The notes below the pieces were generated by a model. The model had not been told where the DNA came from. It saw only the letters and a list, made by a program, of their open reading frames with translations, and made no database searches. A stretch of 64,000 nt of DNA from an uncultured Candidatus Melainabacteria bacterium (GTDB lineage Bacteria > Cyanobacteriota > Vampirovibrionia > Gastranaerophilales > Gastranaerophilaceae), in assembly GCA_934691935.1 (NCBI GenBank), contig CAKUTH010000007.1, positions 124,001 through 188,000 on the forward strand. Direction: 5' to 3'. Positions within the stretch are counted from its first letter, which is position 1. The number at the start of each line of letters is the position of its first letter. The position numbers were made by a program, and so were the translations under genes. Positions 48,469 to 58,045 of this stretch are shown in pieces.

Positions 48469-49851
48469 ATGGATGAAAAAGAAATTTGGAATTTAGCTAA
48501 AGAAGAATTGGCGCAGACCGTTCCTACATTTAAAATGTGGATAGAGCCATTGGAAGCTGTGTCTTTTGACGGCAATATGCTGTCGTTAATCACTGCACAC
48601 GCCCTCGCCCCACAAGCTATTAAATCTCAGCACAATACAAAAATTCTTACAGCATTAAAAAACGTTTGTGGAAAAGATGTTAGCTACAACATTGTTTTTG
48701 ATGAAGAATTTGCTGATAAATACCAAAAAGAAAAGAAAAAAGAGCTCAAAAAGCAAAAAAGCACACCTATAGAAACCGAAGAAACTAAATTGTTAGATAA
48801 CCTTGCGCAAATGCAATCTTCGGCAAATCTCAACCTCAAATACAAGTTTTCAAATTTTGTTGTTGGAGAAAACAGTAGATTTGCGCATGCGGCGGCAATG
48901 ACAGTTGCCCAAAACCCTGCGAAAAAATATAATCCGCTATTTATCTATGGAGCGTCAGGACTTGGTAAAACCCACCTTATGCAAGCAATAGGACATTATA
49001 TAATCTTCAACAAACCAAAATTAAAAGTTAAATACATAAAAACAGAAGAATATTTCAACGAACTTATAAAAAACCTTCAAACAGGTGGCAATGACAAAAC
49101 AAACAGAATGGATAAATTCCGTCAAAAGTACAGAAACGTTGACGTTTTGTTGATTGATGATATTCAATTTTTGGAAAGCAAAACTTTCACAATGGAAGAA
49201 ATATTCCATACATTTGACAGTTTGCACAACAACAACAAACAAATCGTAATCACATCAGACAGGTTGCCAAAAGACATTCCGACTCTGCCTGATAGGTTAA
49301 GAACTCGTTTTGAAATGGGTTTGATGGTTGATATTACACCGCCAGATTTTGAAACAAGAGTGGCTATTTTAAAAAACCTTGCCGACACAGCAAACATAAA
49401 CGCTGAATTTGCGGTTTTTGAATACATCGCAAAAAACTTTATTAACAATGTTCGAGAACTAGAAGGAGCTTTTAACAAAGTAAGTGCGTACGCTGATATT
49501 GAAAAAACGGACCTTACATTAGAGTTTGCAAAAAAAGTCTTGAACTGTGAAACAATGAAACAAGAAATTTCTATTGCCCAGGTCGCTAAAGCTACAGGCG
49601 ATTACTATGGTGTTTCTATAGCAGATTTTTTAAGCTCGGCAAGAAACCAAAGAGTTTCATCTGCGCGACACGTTGCGGTATATCTATCACGCGAAATTAC
49701 TCAAAAAAGTTTTGAGGCAATTGCTGAATTTTTTAACAAAAAACATACCACGATGCTTTATTCGCACGAAAAAATTAAAAACGAAATTAAAACTAACAAA
49801 AATCTTGAACAAGATATTTCGGTAATCAGAAGAACATTGAGGGAACAGTAA
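48469..49851 (+). CDS. dnaA: Chromosomal replication initiator DnaA
   Basis: This 460-aa initiator binds oriC, opens DNA and loads the helicase. Domain I covers about 1-80. A Lys/Glu-rich linker follows. The AAA+ domain has GASGLGKTH (Walker A), VDVLLIDDIQFL (Walker B) and sensor VITSDRLPKD. C-terminal domain IV has SSARHVAVYLSREIT and KKHTTMLYSHEKI for DnaA-box recognition. ruvA, not dnaN, follows, with TAATG overlap. No cluster of DnaA boxes was seen around it. Confidence 0.98.
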   Translation: MDEKEIWNLAKEELAQTVPTFKMWIEPLEAVSFDGNMLSLITAHALAPQAIKSQHNTKILTALKNVCGKDVSYNIVFDEEFADKYQKEKKKELKKQKSTPIETEETKLLDNLAQMQSSANLNLKYKFSNFVVGENSRFAHAAAMTVAQNPAKKYNPLFIYGASGLGKTHLMQAIGHYIIFNKPKLKVKYIKTEEYFNELIKNLQTGGNDKTNRMDKFRQKYRNVDVLLIDDIQFLESKTFTMEEIFHTFDSLHNNNKQIVITSDRLPKDIPTLPDRLRTRFEMGLMVDITPPDFETRVAILKNLADTANINAEFAVFEYIAKNFINNVRELEGAFNKVSAYADIEKTDLTLEFAKKVLNCETMKQEISIAQVAKATGDYYGVSIADFLSSARNQRVSSARHVAVYLSREITQKSFEAIAEFFNKKHTTMLYSHEKIKNEIKTNKNLEQDISVIRRTLREQ

Positions 49852-50456
49852 TGTACGATTACATAAAAGGGGTTTTAGCAGGCAAATCAAACACTTCAAA
49901 AGGTGTATTCTTAACCGTTGAAACTTGTGGAATTGGTTACTTGATAGAAACAACTAACAGAGATTTCTCTCTGGCAAATGGCGAAGAAATCAAGGTTTAT
50001 ACGGTATTAATCCATAAAGAAGATAAGATGTATTTGTGTGGCTTTATTCACAAAGAGGACAGAGATATTTTCAATATTTTAACATCAGTATCAGGCGTTG
50101 GTACAAAAATGGCGTTGACTTTGCTTGACGAATTTGAGGCGTCTGAACTTATCGGGTTTGTTATTGATGGTAATTACAAAGAAATTACGCGTGCCAAAGG
50201 CGTTGGTCCAAAACTTGCACAAAAGATAATTCTTGAATTAAAAGATAAATTAATGAATTATCAAACAAAAGAACCAATCAAAATTTCTACAGCAACAAAA
50301 GTTGATGATGAAGCCTTGAATGATGCTCAAATGGTACTTGTTTCGCTCGGTTACGAACGCAAAGAAATCCAAGATGCAATTTCAAAAGCAGTCGCAAACG
50401 ACAAAACCTCTGCCGAAGAAATTCTCAAAGAAGCACTCAAAATTTTGTCAATTTAA
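49851..50456 (+). CDS. ruvA: Holliday junction branch-migration protein RuvA
   Basis: This 201-aa protein forms tetramers that bind four-way junctions and recruit the RuvB motor. The OB-fold N-terminus starts MYDYIKGVLAGK. Two helix-hairpin-helix motifs follow (SVSGVGTKMALTLLDEF and AKGVGPKLAQKIILELKDK). A C-terminal UBA-like domain regulates RuvB (VSLGYERKEIQDAISKA). The start overlaps the dnaA stop by one base. ruvB is not adjacent. Confidence 0.96.
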   Translation: MYDYIKGVLAGKSNTSKGVFLTVETCGIGYLIETTNRDFSLANGEEIKVYTVLIHKEDKMYLCGFIHKEDRDIFNILTSVSGVGTKMALTLLDEFEASELIGFVIDGNYKEITRAKGVGPKLAQKIILELKDKLMNYQTKEPIKISTATKVDDEALNDAQMVLVSLGYERKEIQDAISKAVANDKTSAEEILKEALKILSI

Positions 50457-50466
50457 GGTTTTGAAT

Positions 50467-51411
50467 TTATAACACCAAAATCACAATCAATCCAGCCAAA
50501 ACCATTGCTGGGCCAAATGGCATATATGTTCTGTTTTCTGGGTTTTCTTTCAAACCTTTCAAGATGAATACGCAGGCAAGAATTCCCAACAATGCTAGAA
50601 CAATTGCACCCGCTAAATATGCCCAACCAGAAAGTTTTAATAAGCAAAAACCGATTGCATAAGCTATGAATGCAAAAAATGCTCCCAAAGTTTTCCAATC
50701 CTTATTTTCTACCAAACCTTTTATAAATACTGGCAAAAATGCGATGACTTGAAGAATTGCGCTGAGTGCCAATGTTAATAGCAAAAGTTTCCAACCCAAA
50801 AGAGCACCCAAACCAATTGCTATAAACGTGTCACCTTCACCAAAAGCTCTTGTCCCTGCAACTAAATAACCAAGTCTTGCCAATACTTCCATAATCAATG
50901 CGCCTAAAACAGCACCTATAAGCGAAGATATTATCAATGTTGGAACAAATTTATGGTTTAAAAAAAACAATGCGCCAGTCAAATATAACGTATTCAAAAA
51001 ACCAAGCCCTATAAATGTAAAAGTATGAACATCGAACACAACTTTTTCTTTTATATCAGTGCCTGCCATTGCTATCATAATTGATACAATTGCCCAAATA
51101 AACAATGTTTCAATACTTAATCCAAATTTTATAAACACAAGTGTGAAAATAATACCCGTCAAAAGTTCAATTATCGGATATTGAATACTAATTTTTTCTT
51201 TGCAATAAGCACATTTTCCACCAAGCAAAATATATGATAAAACAGGGATATTATGCCACCATTTTAATGGAGTTTGGCACGTTGGGCATTTTGAAGCTGG
51301 AAAGACAATAGATTCTTCACTCAAAGCTCTCAATATCACAACATTTAAGAAGCTACCGATACATAATCCGATAACAAAAACAAACGCCAAAATTGCTATC
51401 AATAGTGCCAT
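50467..51411 (-). CDS. pilD: Prepilin peptidase/N-methylase PilD
   Basis: This 314-aa inner-membrane aspartic protease cleaves leaders of type IV pilins and pseudopilins and methylates the new N-terminus. The methylase part has two C-x-x-C pairs, CPTC and CAYC. Catalytic Asp residues lie in AGTDIKEKVVF and FGEGDTFIAIGLGALLGW. Eight or so helices are seen. It begins directly after the sigma factor stop (TAA-ATG), so the two are coupled. It is the probable processor of the three pilin-like proteins in this window. Confidence 0.95.
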   Translation of the reverse strand: MALLIAILAFVFVIGLCIGSFLNVVILRALSEESIVFPASKCPTCQTPLKWWHNIPVLSYILLGGKCAYCKEKISIQYPIIELLTGIIFTLVFIKFGLSIETLFIWAIVSIMIAMAGTDIKEKVVFDVHTFTFIGLGFLNTLYLTGALFFLNHKFVPTLIISSLIGAVLGALIMEVLARLGYLVAGTRAFGEGDTFIAIGLGALLGWKLLLLTLALSAILQVIAFLPVFIKGLVENKDWKTLGAFFAFIAYAIGFCLLKLSGWAYLAGAIVLALLGILACVFILKGLKENPENRTYMPFGPAMVLAGLIVILVL

Positions 51412-52194
51412 TTAATTACCCTCTTTCTGTGTTATTAATTCATACATCTTATGCAACGCTTTTTTTAACCTGCGAGAAACCTGCATTTGTGAAATGTGTA
51501 TTCTTTCTGAGATTTCCCTTTGATTTAAGTCATGATAATAGCTAAGTTCGATAATTTCTTTCAAATCTGGTGGAAGTTTTTCTATAGCCTGAGCCAGCAT
51601 AATTTTATTTTCATAAGAGTTCAAAAACTCCTGATAGTCACCAGACGGAATTTTATCAATAAGCGTCAATTCGTCATCATCAACTGTTGAAATTGCTTGA
51701 TCAAGCGACAATGTTGTTTTGCAAAGCTCAATTTCCATAACTTCATGGATTTTTGTTTCAGCAACTCCAACAAGTTCTGCAATCTGAGCATCTGTAGGGT
51801 CATCAAACCCCTTTGATTTCAACTGTTTTACCGCAGAACTAATTTTAAACACCAATTCTTGCAACTCTCTTGGAGCTTTAATCATCGAGGCTTTATCTCT
51901 CAAATAATGTTTAATTTCTCCACGAATAAAGTATGTTGCGTATGTCTTGAATTTAGTGTTCTTATTTGTATCAAAGAACTGTATCGCCTTGATTAAGCCA
52001 ATAGAGCCGACTTGAATTAAATCTTCATTAGATATTCCTGATTGTACTGAAATTGCGCATGCTATTTTTTTTACCAATTGCATGCCATTTTCAACAATTT
52101 TCAAATGCATCATTCTTTTTTTCTTGTCATCATTGCAGTTTTTGTATGACAATAATTGCGCATCTAAGTCTTCTAATGTTTTGTTGTTATCCAA
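51412..52194 (-). CDS. Sigma-70 family factor, SigB/F/G type
   Basis: This 260-aa alternative sigma factor lacks region 1.1. Region 2 reads EDLIQVGSIGLIKAIQFFD, KFKTYATYFIRGEIKHYLRD. Region 3 is near 110-160 and region 4 is LNQREISERIHISQMQVSRR. It resembles the group 3 SigB/SigF class. In cyanobacteria SigF controls pilus genes (established for Synechocystis). Here it is translationally coupled to pilD, which supports a pilus or surface role. No anti-sigma gene is adjacent. Promoters with its specificity are not identified. Confidence 0.93.
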   Translation of the reverse strand: MDNNKTLEDLDAQLLSYKNCNDDKKKRMMHLKIVENGMQLVKKIACAISVQSGISNEDLIQVGSIGLIKAIQFFDTNKNTKFKTYATYFIRGEIKHYLRDKASMIKAPRELQELVFKISSAVKQLKSKGFDDPTDAQIAELVGVAETKIHEVMEIELCKTTLSLDQAISTVDDDELTLIDKIPSGDYQEFLNSYENKIMLAQAIEKLPPDLKEIIELSYYHDLNQREISERIHISQMQVSRRLKKALHKMYELITQKEGN

Positions 52195-52302
52195 AATCTT
52201 CTCCTATACAAGTATTATAACATAACTTTTAAAATTTTGAAACAATTTATTGGCTAAATTTATTTTTTGTGGTAGATTAGCAATATTGATGGAGTGCAAA
52301 AA

Positions 52303-52584
52303 ATGATTACAATAAAAGATGTTGAACACGTAGCAAAACTTGCTAGATTAGAGCTTACAGAAGAAGAAAAAGAACTTTATACAAAACAATTAGGCGATGT
52401 ATTAAAATATGTTGAACAAATGAATGAAGTTGATACATCTAACGTAAAACCAATGACACAAGTTATTGATTTTTGCAACGTTATGAGAGAGGATGAAGTC
52501 GTTCAGGAAATTTCTAAAGAAGCCTTAATGGCAAACGCGCCAGAAGAAGAAAACGGTTTCTTTAAAGTTCCAAAAATAAACTAA
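52303..52584 (+). CDS. gatC: Asp-tRNA(Asn)/Glu-tRNA(Gln) amidotransferase subunit C
   Basis: This 93-aa small subunit stabilises GatA in the transamidation of mischarged tRNAs. TIKDVEHVAKLARLELTEEE, DVLKYVEQMNEVDTSNVKPM and MREDEV are typical. ATG 52303 is chosen with GGAG 8 nt upstream; a GTG three codons earlier overlaps that site. gatA and gatB are not in the window. Confidence 0.95.
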   Translation: MITIKDVEHVAKLARLELTEEEKELYTKQLGDVLKYVEQMNEVDTSNVKPMTQVIDFCNVMREDEVVQEISKEALMANAPEEENGFFKVPKIN

Positions 52585-52690
52585 CATTAGTTCTTGCTTC
52601 AATACGGGAGCTTATAGAATATATTGACGTATTTCGCGAATTTACAAATTCGGGCGAGGGGTTACTTTTTTAAAATTAAGGATATAGGAT

Positions 52691-54292
52691 ATGACAAAAT
52701 ACATATTTATCACAGGTGGTGTTGTAAGCTCATTAGGCAAAGGGATTATCGCTGCGTCATTGGGCAGATTATTAAGAGCAAGAGGGTTTTCTGTTATCAA
52801 CCAGAAATTTGATCCTTACATAAACGTTGACCCTGGTACAATGAGCCCGTTTCAACACGGTGAAGTTTTTGTTACAGATGACGGTGCAGAAACTGACCTT
52901 GACTTGGGACACTACGAAAGATTTACCGATACATCTCTCGGCAAATTCAATAACGTAACATCAGGTAGTGTATATAGTCATGTTATCAAAAAAGAAAGAC
53001 GCGGGGACTACCTAGGTGCTACTGTCCAAGTTATTCCACATATTACAAATGAAATAAAAGCGCGAATTAACGGGGCGACTAAACAATTTAAACCTGATTT
53101 TCAATTAATTGAAATCGGCGGAACGGTTGGCGATATAGAAAGTTTGCCATTTGTAGAAGCTATCAGACAGTTTAAATCTGAGGCTGGGATTGGAAATGCA
53201 ATCTCTATTCACTGTACTTTATTACCTTACTTACCAACTTCAGGTGAGCTTAAAACAAAACCGTCACAACACAGTGTTAATGTATTGAGAAGTTATGGTA
53301 TTCAACCTGAAATTTTGGTTTGCAGAACAACAAAACCTATCGCAAAATCAGAAAAAGAGAAATTGGCGCTGTTTTGTTCTGTACCAAAAGAAGCAGTAAT
53401 TGAATGCCGTGATATGAAAAGCATATACGAAGTTCCTCTTGCGCTTGAAGAACAAAACATGGCAAAAGTTGTTTTGGATATGCTCAGGGTAGAAGATAGA
53501 GAAGCAAATCTTGCTGAATGGCAAACACTTGTTGACAGAATTAAAAAACCACAAGGTTCAATAAAAGTTGCAATTGCAGGAAAATACACAAAATTATCTG
53601 ATGCATATATATCAGTTGTCGAATCTTTAAAACATGCTGGTTACGCAAACGACGTTGCTATTGATATTAAATGGATTAATTCAGAAGATTGTGTTGACGA
53701 ATGCAAATGCAAAGAATTACTTAAAGATGTTAAAGCTGTTGTTGTTCCTGGCGGATTTGGCATAAGAGGAATTGAAGGCAAATTGAATGTTATCAAATAT
53801 GCTAGAGAAAACAATTTGCCATTCTTGGGTCTATGCTTAGGAATGCAATGTGCCGTAATTGAATATGCAAGAAATGTTGTCGGTTTGAAGGATGCAAATT
53901 CTGCAGAATTTGACGAAAATTGCCAACATCCTGTTATTGACCTAATGCTTGAGCAAAAAAATGTAAACGCTTATGGTGGTACAATGAGGCTTGGAGCTTA
54001 TGATTGTATATTGAAAAAAGGTTCAAAAGTTGCAAAAGCATACGGCAAAGAAAAAATTTCAGAACGCCATAGACATAGATATGAAGTTAACAACGAATAT
54101 TTGCAACAAATTGCAGATGCGGGATTGGTATTTTCTGGAATGTCACCTGATGGTATGTTAGCGGAAGTTGTGGAATTGCCTGAGTTAGATTGGTTTGTGG
54201 CTTCACAATTCCACCCAGAGTTCAAATCTCGTCCGAATAGACCACACCCATTATTCAAAGGTCTAATAGATGCAGCTATGAAAAAACAATGA
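52691..54292 (+). CDS. pyrG: CTP synthase
   Basis: This 533-aa enzyme makes CTP from UTP using glutamine. The amidoligase domain begins KYIFITGGVVSSLGKGI, with the P-loop, and has GGTVGDIESLPF. The glutaminase domain has the nucleophile in GLCLGMQ and the His/Glu pair in FHPEF. AAGGATATAGGAT precedes the ATG. The 106-nt leader contains a CGAATTT/AAATTCG palindrome followed by TTACTTTTTT, a possible attenuator, though weak. A terminator follows. Confidence 0.98.
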   Translation: MTKYIFITGGVVSSLGKGIIAASLGRLLRARGFSVINQKFDPYINVDPGTMSPFQHGEVFVTDDGAETDLDLGHYERFTDTSLGKFNNVTSGSVYSHVIKKERRGDYLGATVQVIPHITNEIKARINGATKQFKPDFQLIEIGGTVGDIESLPFVEAIRQFKSEAGIGNAISIHCTLLPYLPTSGELKTKPSQHSVNVLRSYGIQPEILVCRTTKPIAKSEKEKLALFCSVPKEAVIECRDMKSIYEVPLALEEQNMAKVVLDMLRVEDREANLAEWQTLVDRIKKPQGSIKVAIAGKYTKLSDAYISVVESLKHAGYANDVAIDIKWINSEDCVDECKCKELLKDVKAVVVPGGFGIRGIEGKLNVIKYARENNLPFLGLCLGMQCAVIEYARNVVGLKDANSAEFDENCQHPVIDLMLEQKNVNAYGGTMRLGAYDCILKKGSKVAKAYGKEKISERHRHRYEVNNEYLQQIADAGLVFSGMSPDGMLAEVVELPELDWFVASQFHPEFKSRPNRPHPLFKGLIDAAMKKQ

Positions 54293-54314
54293 ACTGACTT
54301 ATAAAATTAACAAT

Positions 54315-54352
54315 TAAAACAGCTCGCCTCAATAATGGAGAGCTGTTTTATT
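54315..54352 (+). terminator. Terminator of pyrG
   Basis: Perfect 11-bp stem TAAAACAGCTC/GAGCTGTTTTA (54315-54325 with 54340-54350). Confidence 0.85.
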
Positions 54353-54385
54353 ATTTTAAAAAAGCAACATTATTACATAAAAAGG

Positions 54386-54414
54386 TTGATTTTATTTTTA
54401 CAAAGTGGTAAAAT
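54386..54414 (+). promoter_or_regulatory. Promoter of pyrF, predicted leaderless
   Basis: TTGATT (54386-54391), 17 nt, TAAAAT (54409-54414), exactly 6 nt before ATG 54421. No Shine-Dalgarno. Confidence 0.75.
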
Positions 54415-54420
54415 TTTCGT

Positions 54421-55176
54421 ATGATTGAAAAACCTAGTAAAGCTAAAGACAGAATTATTTTAGCGTTGGATGTAGATAACCTCAAAGAGGCTGAAGATTT
54501 AGTAAGGGAATTAAAAGATTATGTGGGCTATTTTAAAATAGGTCTGCCTCTAATCGTTAATTATGGTATTGAAGCGTTTCGACTTCTACAAGAGCACGGT
54601 GCAAAGTGCTATTACGATGGCAAATTCCATGACATTCCACACAGTGTACAAAAGGCTTGCATTAATCTTGTAAAAAATAATGTTAACTTTTTTAATGTTC
54701 ACATTCAAGGCGGGTCAAAAATGACATCTGCTGTAGTAAAAGCATCACGCGCTACTGCAAAATCTTACGGACTTGAACAACCTACAATTCTTGGGGTTAC
54801 ATTGTTATCCAGTTTTGGTCAAAAGACATTAACAACTGAGCTTTGTGTTGACAAAAACATTGAAGATTTTGTATTACAACTTGCCAAAGTTGCAAAAGAA
54901 ACTGGGCTTGATGGTGTTGTCGCGAGCGCAGAAGAAGCTCGACGAATTAGAAAAGAGATTGGTGAAGATTTTCTTATCCTTTGTCCTGCAACACGTCCAA
55001 CTTGGTCCTCTGTTAATGACCAAGTAAGAGTTGACACTCCGCGCGATGCAATTCTTTCAGGAGCTGACTTTATGGTAATCGGCAGACCTATAACCAACGC
55101 AGAAGATAGAATTTCTGCAGTAAAACTGGTTATTGACGAAATTGAAACTGCACTAGAGGACAAACAAACTCTTTGA
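54421..55176 (+). CDS. pyrF: Orotidine-5'-phosphate decarboxylase
   Basis: This 251-aa TIM-barrel enzyme completes UMP synthesis. The catalytic tetrad is split as usual: Asp in ILALDV, Lys in YFKIG, and Asp/Lys/Asp in YDGKFHDIPHSV. Phosphate-binding residues are in the C-terminal ADFMVIGRPI. The N-terminus starts with a 9-residue extension. The promoter geometry predicts a leaderless mRNA. The 3' end overlaps convergent comEC by 24 nt. pyrG, acting later in the same pathway, lies just upstream with its own terminator. Confidence 0.97.
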   Translation: MIEKPSKAKDRIILALDVDNLKEAEDLVRELKDYVGYFKIGLPLIVNYGIEAFRLLQEHGAKCYYDGKFHDIPHSVQKACINLVKNNVNFFNVHIQGGSKMTSAVVKASRATAKSYGLEQPTILGVTLLSSFGQKTLTTELCVDKNIEDFVLQLAKVAKETGLDGVVASAEEARRIRKEIGEDFLILCPATRPTWSSVNDQVRVDTPRDAILSGADFMVIGRPITNAEDRISAVKLVIDEIETALEDKQTL

Positions 55177-57540
55177 TAAAATATACTTGTGTTTCAAAGG
55201 ATTGTAAGTGTATATTTTATAAACTTTTCCGTCTGTTGTAACTTTTATGGAATTGTGCCTATCAGTTCTGTAAATTTCTGTATGGCGTAAAATATCAAGT
55301 GTTCCTTTTGTCGGGTGTCCGTAGGCGTTTAGACCTGTAGATACAATCGAAACTTGAGTGTTCATGTAATCAAGTAAATCTGAGTTTATCACATTAAAAC
55401 TACCGTGGTGACCAACTTTAAATATTTCAATATTTCTAGGTAATCCCGATTTTATTTGTTCCAAAGCGGAAACTCCTGCATCACCAGTAAACAACATATC
55501 AAAATCTTTGTAGCTTAATAATGTAATTATAGATTTATCGTTGTCTGCATTTTTATTTGCAATAAATGTTTTCATTGTCAAATCTTTTTCTCTATATATT
55601 TCATCTTTTGGGATTTCTGCCGAAATTTGCTCAGAACGTATTGTTTTATAAATATCTATTGAAGTCATTGACTTATTTCCAAATTCATTTATATAAACTT
55701 TTTTGACATTAAGATTTTTCATAATATCGACAGCACCACCAGAATGGTCATTGTCAAAGTGAGTTATAATCAACCCTTCAATATTTTTTATACCCTTATC
55801 TTTTAAATATTTTATAATTATAGAATTTGCTTGCGCCTTACTTCCACGATAACCTGCCCTACCAGTGTCAATAATAAAATATTTATTTTTGGGAGTTTTT
55901 ATGAGAAAACAGTCTGCATTTTGCACATCAAATGTTATCACCTGTAAATCTTTTGAAGAAATACTAATCATAGATACCATAAGTAAAACAAAACACACCA
56001 AAAAAGTAATATTAATCTTTTTGCTGAAACTCGTTTTTATTGAAAGTGTAACCAAAAGAATGATTGCATAATAAATACTTATTTGAAGAATATTTGGGTG
56101 TGTTGTCGTTAAAAGAGAATGTGAAAGCTCTGCAAAAAAGTTAGAAATAAATACAATAACACTCAAAAAATAATTGAGCACAAAATCTAAACACATACAA
56201 ATTTTATCTGTAAACGGTGTGAATATGGCGAGAATTGAGCTTAAAAATCCGCCAAAACTTACAACACTCAAAAATGGCATACTGAATACATTTGCGAGAA
56301 CTGAATAAGTACTGAAAGTATTAAAATAAAACATTTGAATTGGTGCTACCCAAATTTGCGCGACAACTGGAATTAAAATTGCACCTGACAACCAATTCGG
56401 AATTTTACTATCCTTAAATCTCTCAAAAATTATATTAGCAGTCGTAAGTATTCCAAAAGTTACAATAAATGAAAGTTGGAAACTTACATTGTTTATATAT
56501 GCAGGATTATAAATCAACATTAACATAGCAATAAACGCTAAAAGAGAGATACTGTGAGCATCTCTATCTATTAACTTTCCTGCCAAAACAAAAAGTAGCA
56601 TCAAAGACGCCCTGATAACAGATGCACCCAAACCTGTCATAAAAGTATAAAGGATTATTAACCCCATGCCAGAAATTACAGAAAGTTTGAAAGGCACTCT
56701 AAAACGCCTCATGAAAAATATCCAAAAGCCATAAATAAACGCAACATTCATGCCAGATGCCGCCAAAATATGCAGTAACCCTGAATTTATAAATGACATC
56801 TTTATATAATCAGGTGGCGCAATAGCATCATCTCCAAAAATTATTCCACCTAAAATCTCAAGATTTGGAGATTTTATATATTTACCATGAACATTAATTA
56901 TTCTATCTCTAAACATGTTCAAATTCTTAAGCATTTTCCATTTTGGCGAAAGTTCTTTCTCAACAATTTTGCTATCTGCATCTGTCGTATAAAATACGGT
57001 AAATACATCAAAATTACGTAAGTATTTGCCATAATCAAACTGCGAAGGATTTCCAACCTTAAAAGGTGTTCTCAAACTCCCTTTCATTTCATAAAAATCA
57101 CCGATTTGAAATTGTGAGAAATCTCCACTATCAGAATTTACGGTAACAAGTGTTTTCCCACTAACAGTCTTTCCGTCAATAGAATTCACCTTAAACATAA
57201 ACCGCGATTTCAACTTGTCGTTTGAATTCGGGATAGAAACAGCTTGACCACATAATGTAACTTTTTGAGAATTAGCATAACTTACCAATTCATCAGTAGA
57301 ATGTATTCTAAAATAGGAATTGAAAAATCCGAAATAAAATATTAAAATCCATAAAAACACATATTTTACAGGAACATAACTTCTTAAAATCGCGATTAAT
57401 GCCATAACAGTGACAACACCAGCGCATAATAAACTATTATCGTTAAAAAAGCATAATATACCCGTCATAAAAACGAGTGCAGTAACAAACATTATTACAT
57501 TTTTATTCTGCAAAGCTGTATAAATAGTGTTCCTAATCAC
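55153..57540 (-). CDS. comEC: ComEC/Rec2 DNA-uptake channel protein
   Basis: This 795-aa polytopic membrane protein transports transforming ssDNA into the cytoplasm. An N-terminal OB-like (DUF4131) domain covers about 85-200. The competence domain contains GLLHILAASGMNVAFIYGF and many helices (about 230-490). The C-terminal metallo-beta-lactamase domain has THFDNDHSGG and GHHGS. All three parts are present, so the channel looks complete. It joins pilT, pilD and pilins as a possible natural-competence set. The ribosome site is not obvious. Confidence 0.94.
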   Translation of the reverse strand: MIRNTIYTALQNKNVIMFVTALVFMTGILCFFNDNSLLCAGVVTVMALIAILRSYVPVKYVFLWILIFYFGFFNSYFRIHSTDELVSYANSQKVTLCGQAVSIPNSNDKLKSRFMFKVNSIDGKTVSGKTLVTVNSDSGDFSQFQIGDFYEMKGSLRTPFKVGNPSQFDYGKYLRNFDVFTVFYTTDADSKIVEKELSPKWKMLKNLNMFRDRIINVHGKYIKSPNLEILGGIIFGDDAIAPPDYIKMSFINSGLLHILAASGMNVAFIYGFWIFFMRRFRVPFKLSVISGMGLIILYTFMTGLGASVIRASLMLLFVLAGKLIDRDAHSISLLAFIAMLMLIYNPAYINNVSFQLSFIVTFGILTTANIIFERFKDSKIPNWLSGAILIPVVAQIWVAPIQMFYFNTFSTYSVLANVFSMPFLSVVSFGGFLSSILAIFTPFTDKICMCLDFVLNYFLSVIVFISNFFAELSHSLLTTTHPNILQISIYYAIILLVTLSIKTSFSKKINITFLVCFVLLMVSMISISSKDLQVITFDVQNADCFLIKTPKNKYFIIDTGRAGYRGSKAQANSIIIKYLKDKGIKNIEGLIITHFDNDHSGGAVDIMKNLNVKKVYINEFGNKSMTSIDIYKTIRSEQISAEIPKDEIYREKDLTMKTFIANKNADNDKSIITLLSYKDFDMLFTGDAGVSALEQIKSGLPRNIEIFKVGHHGSFNVINSDLLDYMNTQVSIVSTGLNAYGHPTKGTLDILRHTEIYRTDRHNSIKVTTDGKVYKIYTYNPLKHKYILSKSLFVL

Positions 57541-57584
57541 AAAAATATTATACCTAAAACAAAATTTTCTACCTGCAGATCAAC

Positions 57585-57932
57585 TTACTTTTTTACTTCC
57601 GCAACCACAAATGCAATAGCTTTAGTTCTATCGTGAGATAAACTTACATTAAAAACAATTTCTTTTTCTAGTTTTTTCAAAATTCTAACTTGCGGACACT
57701 TGTTCTCATTATGATAGATTTCAATTTGCGAAAGCGTAATGTTTGTAATTTCTAATGCACATAAAGCTTTTATCACAGCTTCTTTTGCACAAAATCTAAC
57801 AGCAAAATGACTTTCTGGCTTTGAAAACTTTTTACAGTATTCAATTTCAACTGAAGTAAAAATACGCTCAATAAATTCTTGCGATTTATCTTTAAATCTA
57901 TTTATATCTTCTATATCAACACCAACTGCCAT
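57585..57932 (-). CDS. acpS: Holo-[acyl-carrier-protein] synthase
   Basis: This 115-aa enzyme transfers phosphopantetheine from CoA to acyl carrier protein. GVDIEDINRFKD carries the Mg-binding Asp. HFAVRFCAKEAVIKALC carries the catalytic Glu/Lys segment. VSLSHDRTKAIAFVV ends the fold. The -10 box TAGAAT lies exactly 6 nt before the ATG, and no Shine-Dalgarno is present. It is divergent from the tail-fibre gene, with overlapping promoters. Confidence 0.96.
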   Translation of the reverse strand: MAVGVDIEDINRFKDKSQEFIERIFTSVEIEYCKKFSKPESHFAVRFCAKEAVIKALCALEITNITLSQIEIYHNENKCPQVRILKKLEKEIVFNVSLSHDRTKAIAFVVAEVKK

Positions 57933-57938
57933 AAAAAA

Positions 57939-57967
57939 ATTCTACCAAACATTGACGGATTTTGCAA
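57939..57967 (-). promoter_or_regulatory. Promoter of acpS, predicted leaderless
   Basis: On the minus strand, TTGCAA (57962-57967), 17 nt, TAGAAT (57939-57944), then 6 nt to the ATG at 57932. Confidence 0.75.
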
Positions 57968-57981
57968 ACGTATGATAAAAT
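57952..57981 (+). promoter_or_regulatory. Promoter of the tail-fibre cassette
   Basis: TTGACG (57952-57957), 18 nt, TAAAAT (57976-57981). It overlaps the divergent acpS promoter. Confidence 0.65.
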
Positions 57982-58045
57982 AGAATATCAAACGCCTAAA
58001 ATATTTTTACATTCGTATTCATTAAATTGGTCAGAAAGGAAAACT

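Noticed and set aside
48413..48469. Replication origin next to dnaA
   Set aside because: The gap before dnaA is only 56 nt and is fully explained by a terminator and promoter. No cluster of TTATNCACA boxes was seen nearby, and ruvA rather than dnaN follows. A single TTATCCACA inside the dehydrogenase gene near 14872 is expected by chance.
52585..52690. pyrG leader attenuator of the Bacillus type
   Set aside because: A CGAATTT/AAATTCG palindrome and a later T-run exist, but the stem and T-run are not contiguous. The transcription start with the G-run needed for reiterative initiation could not be identified.
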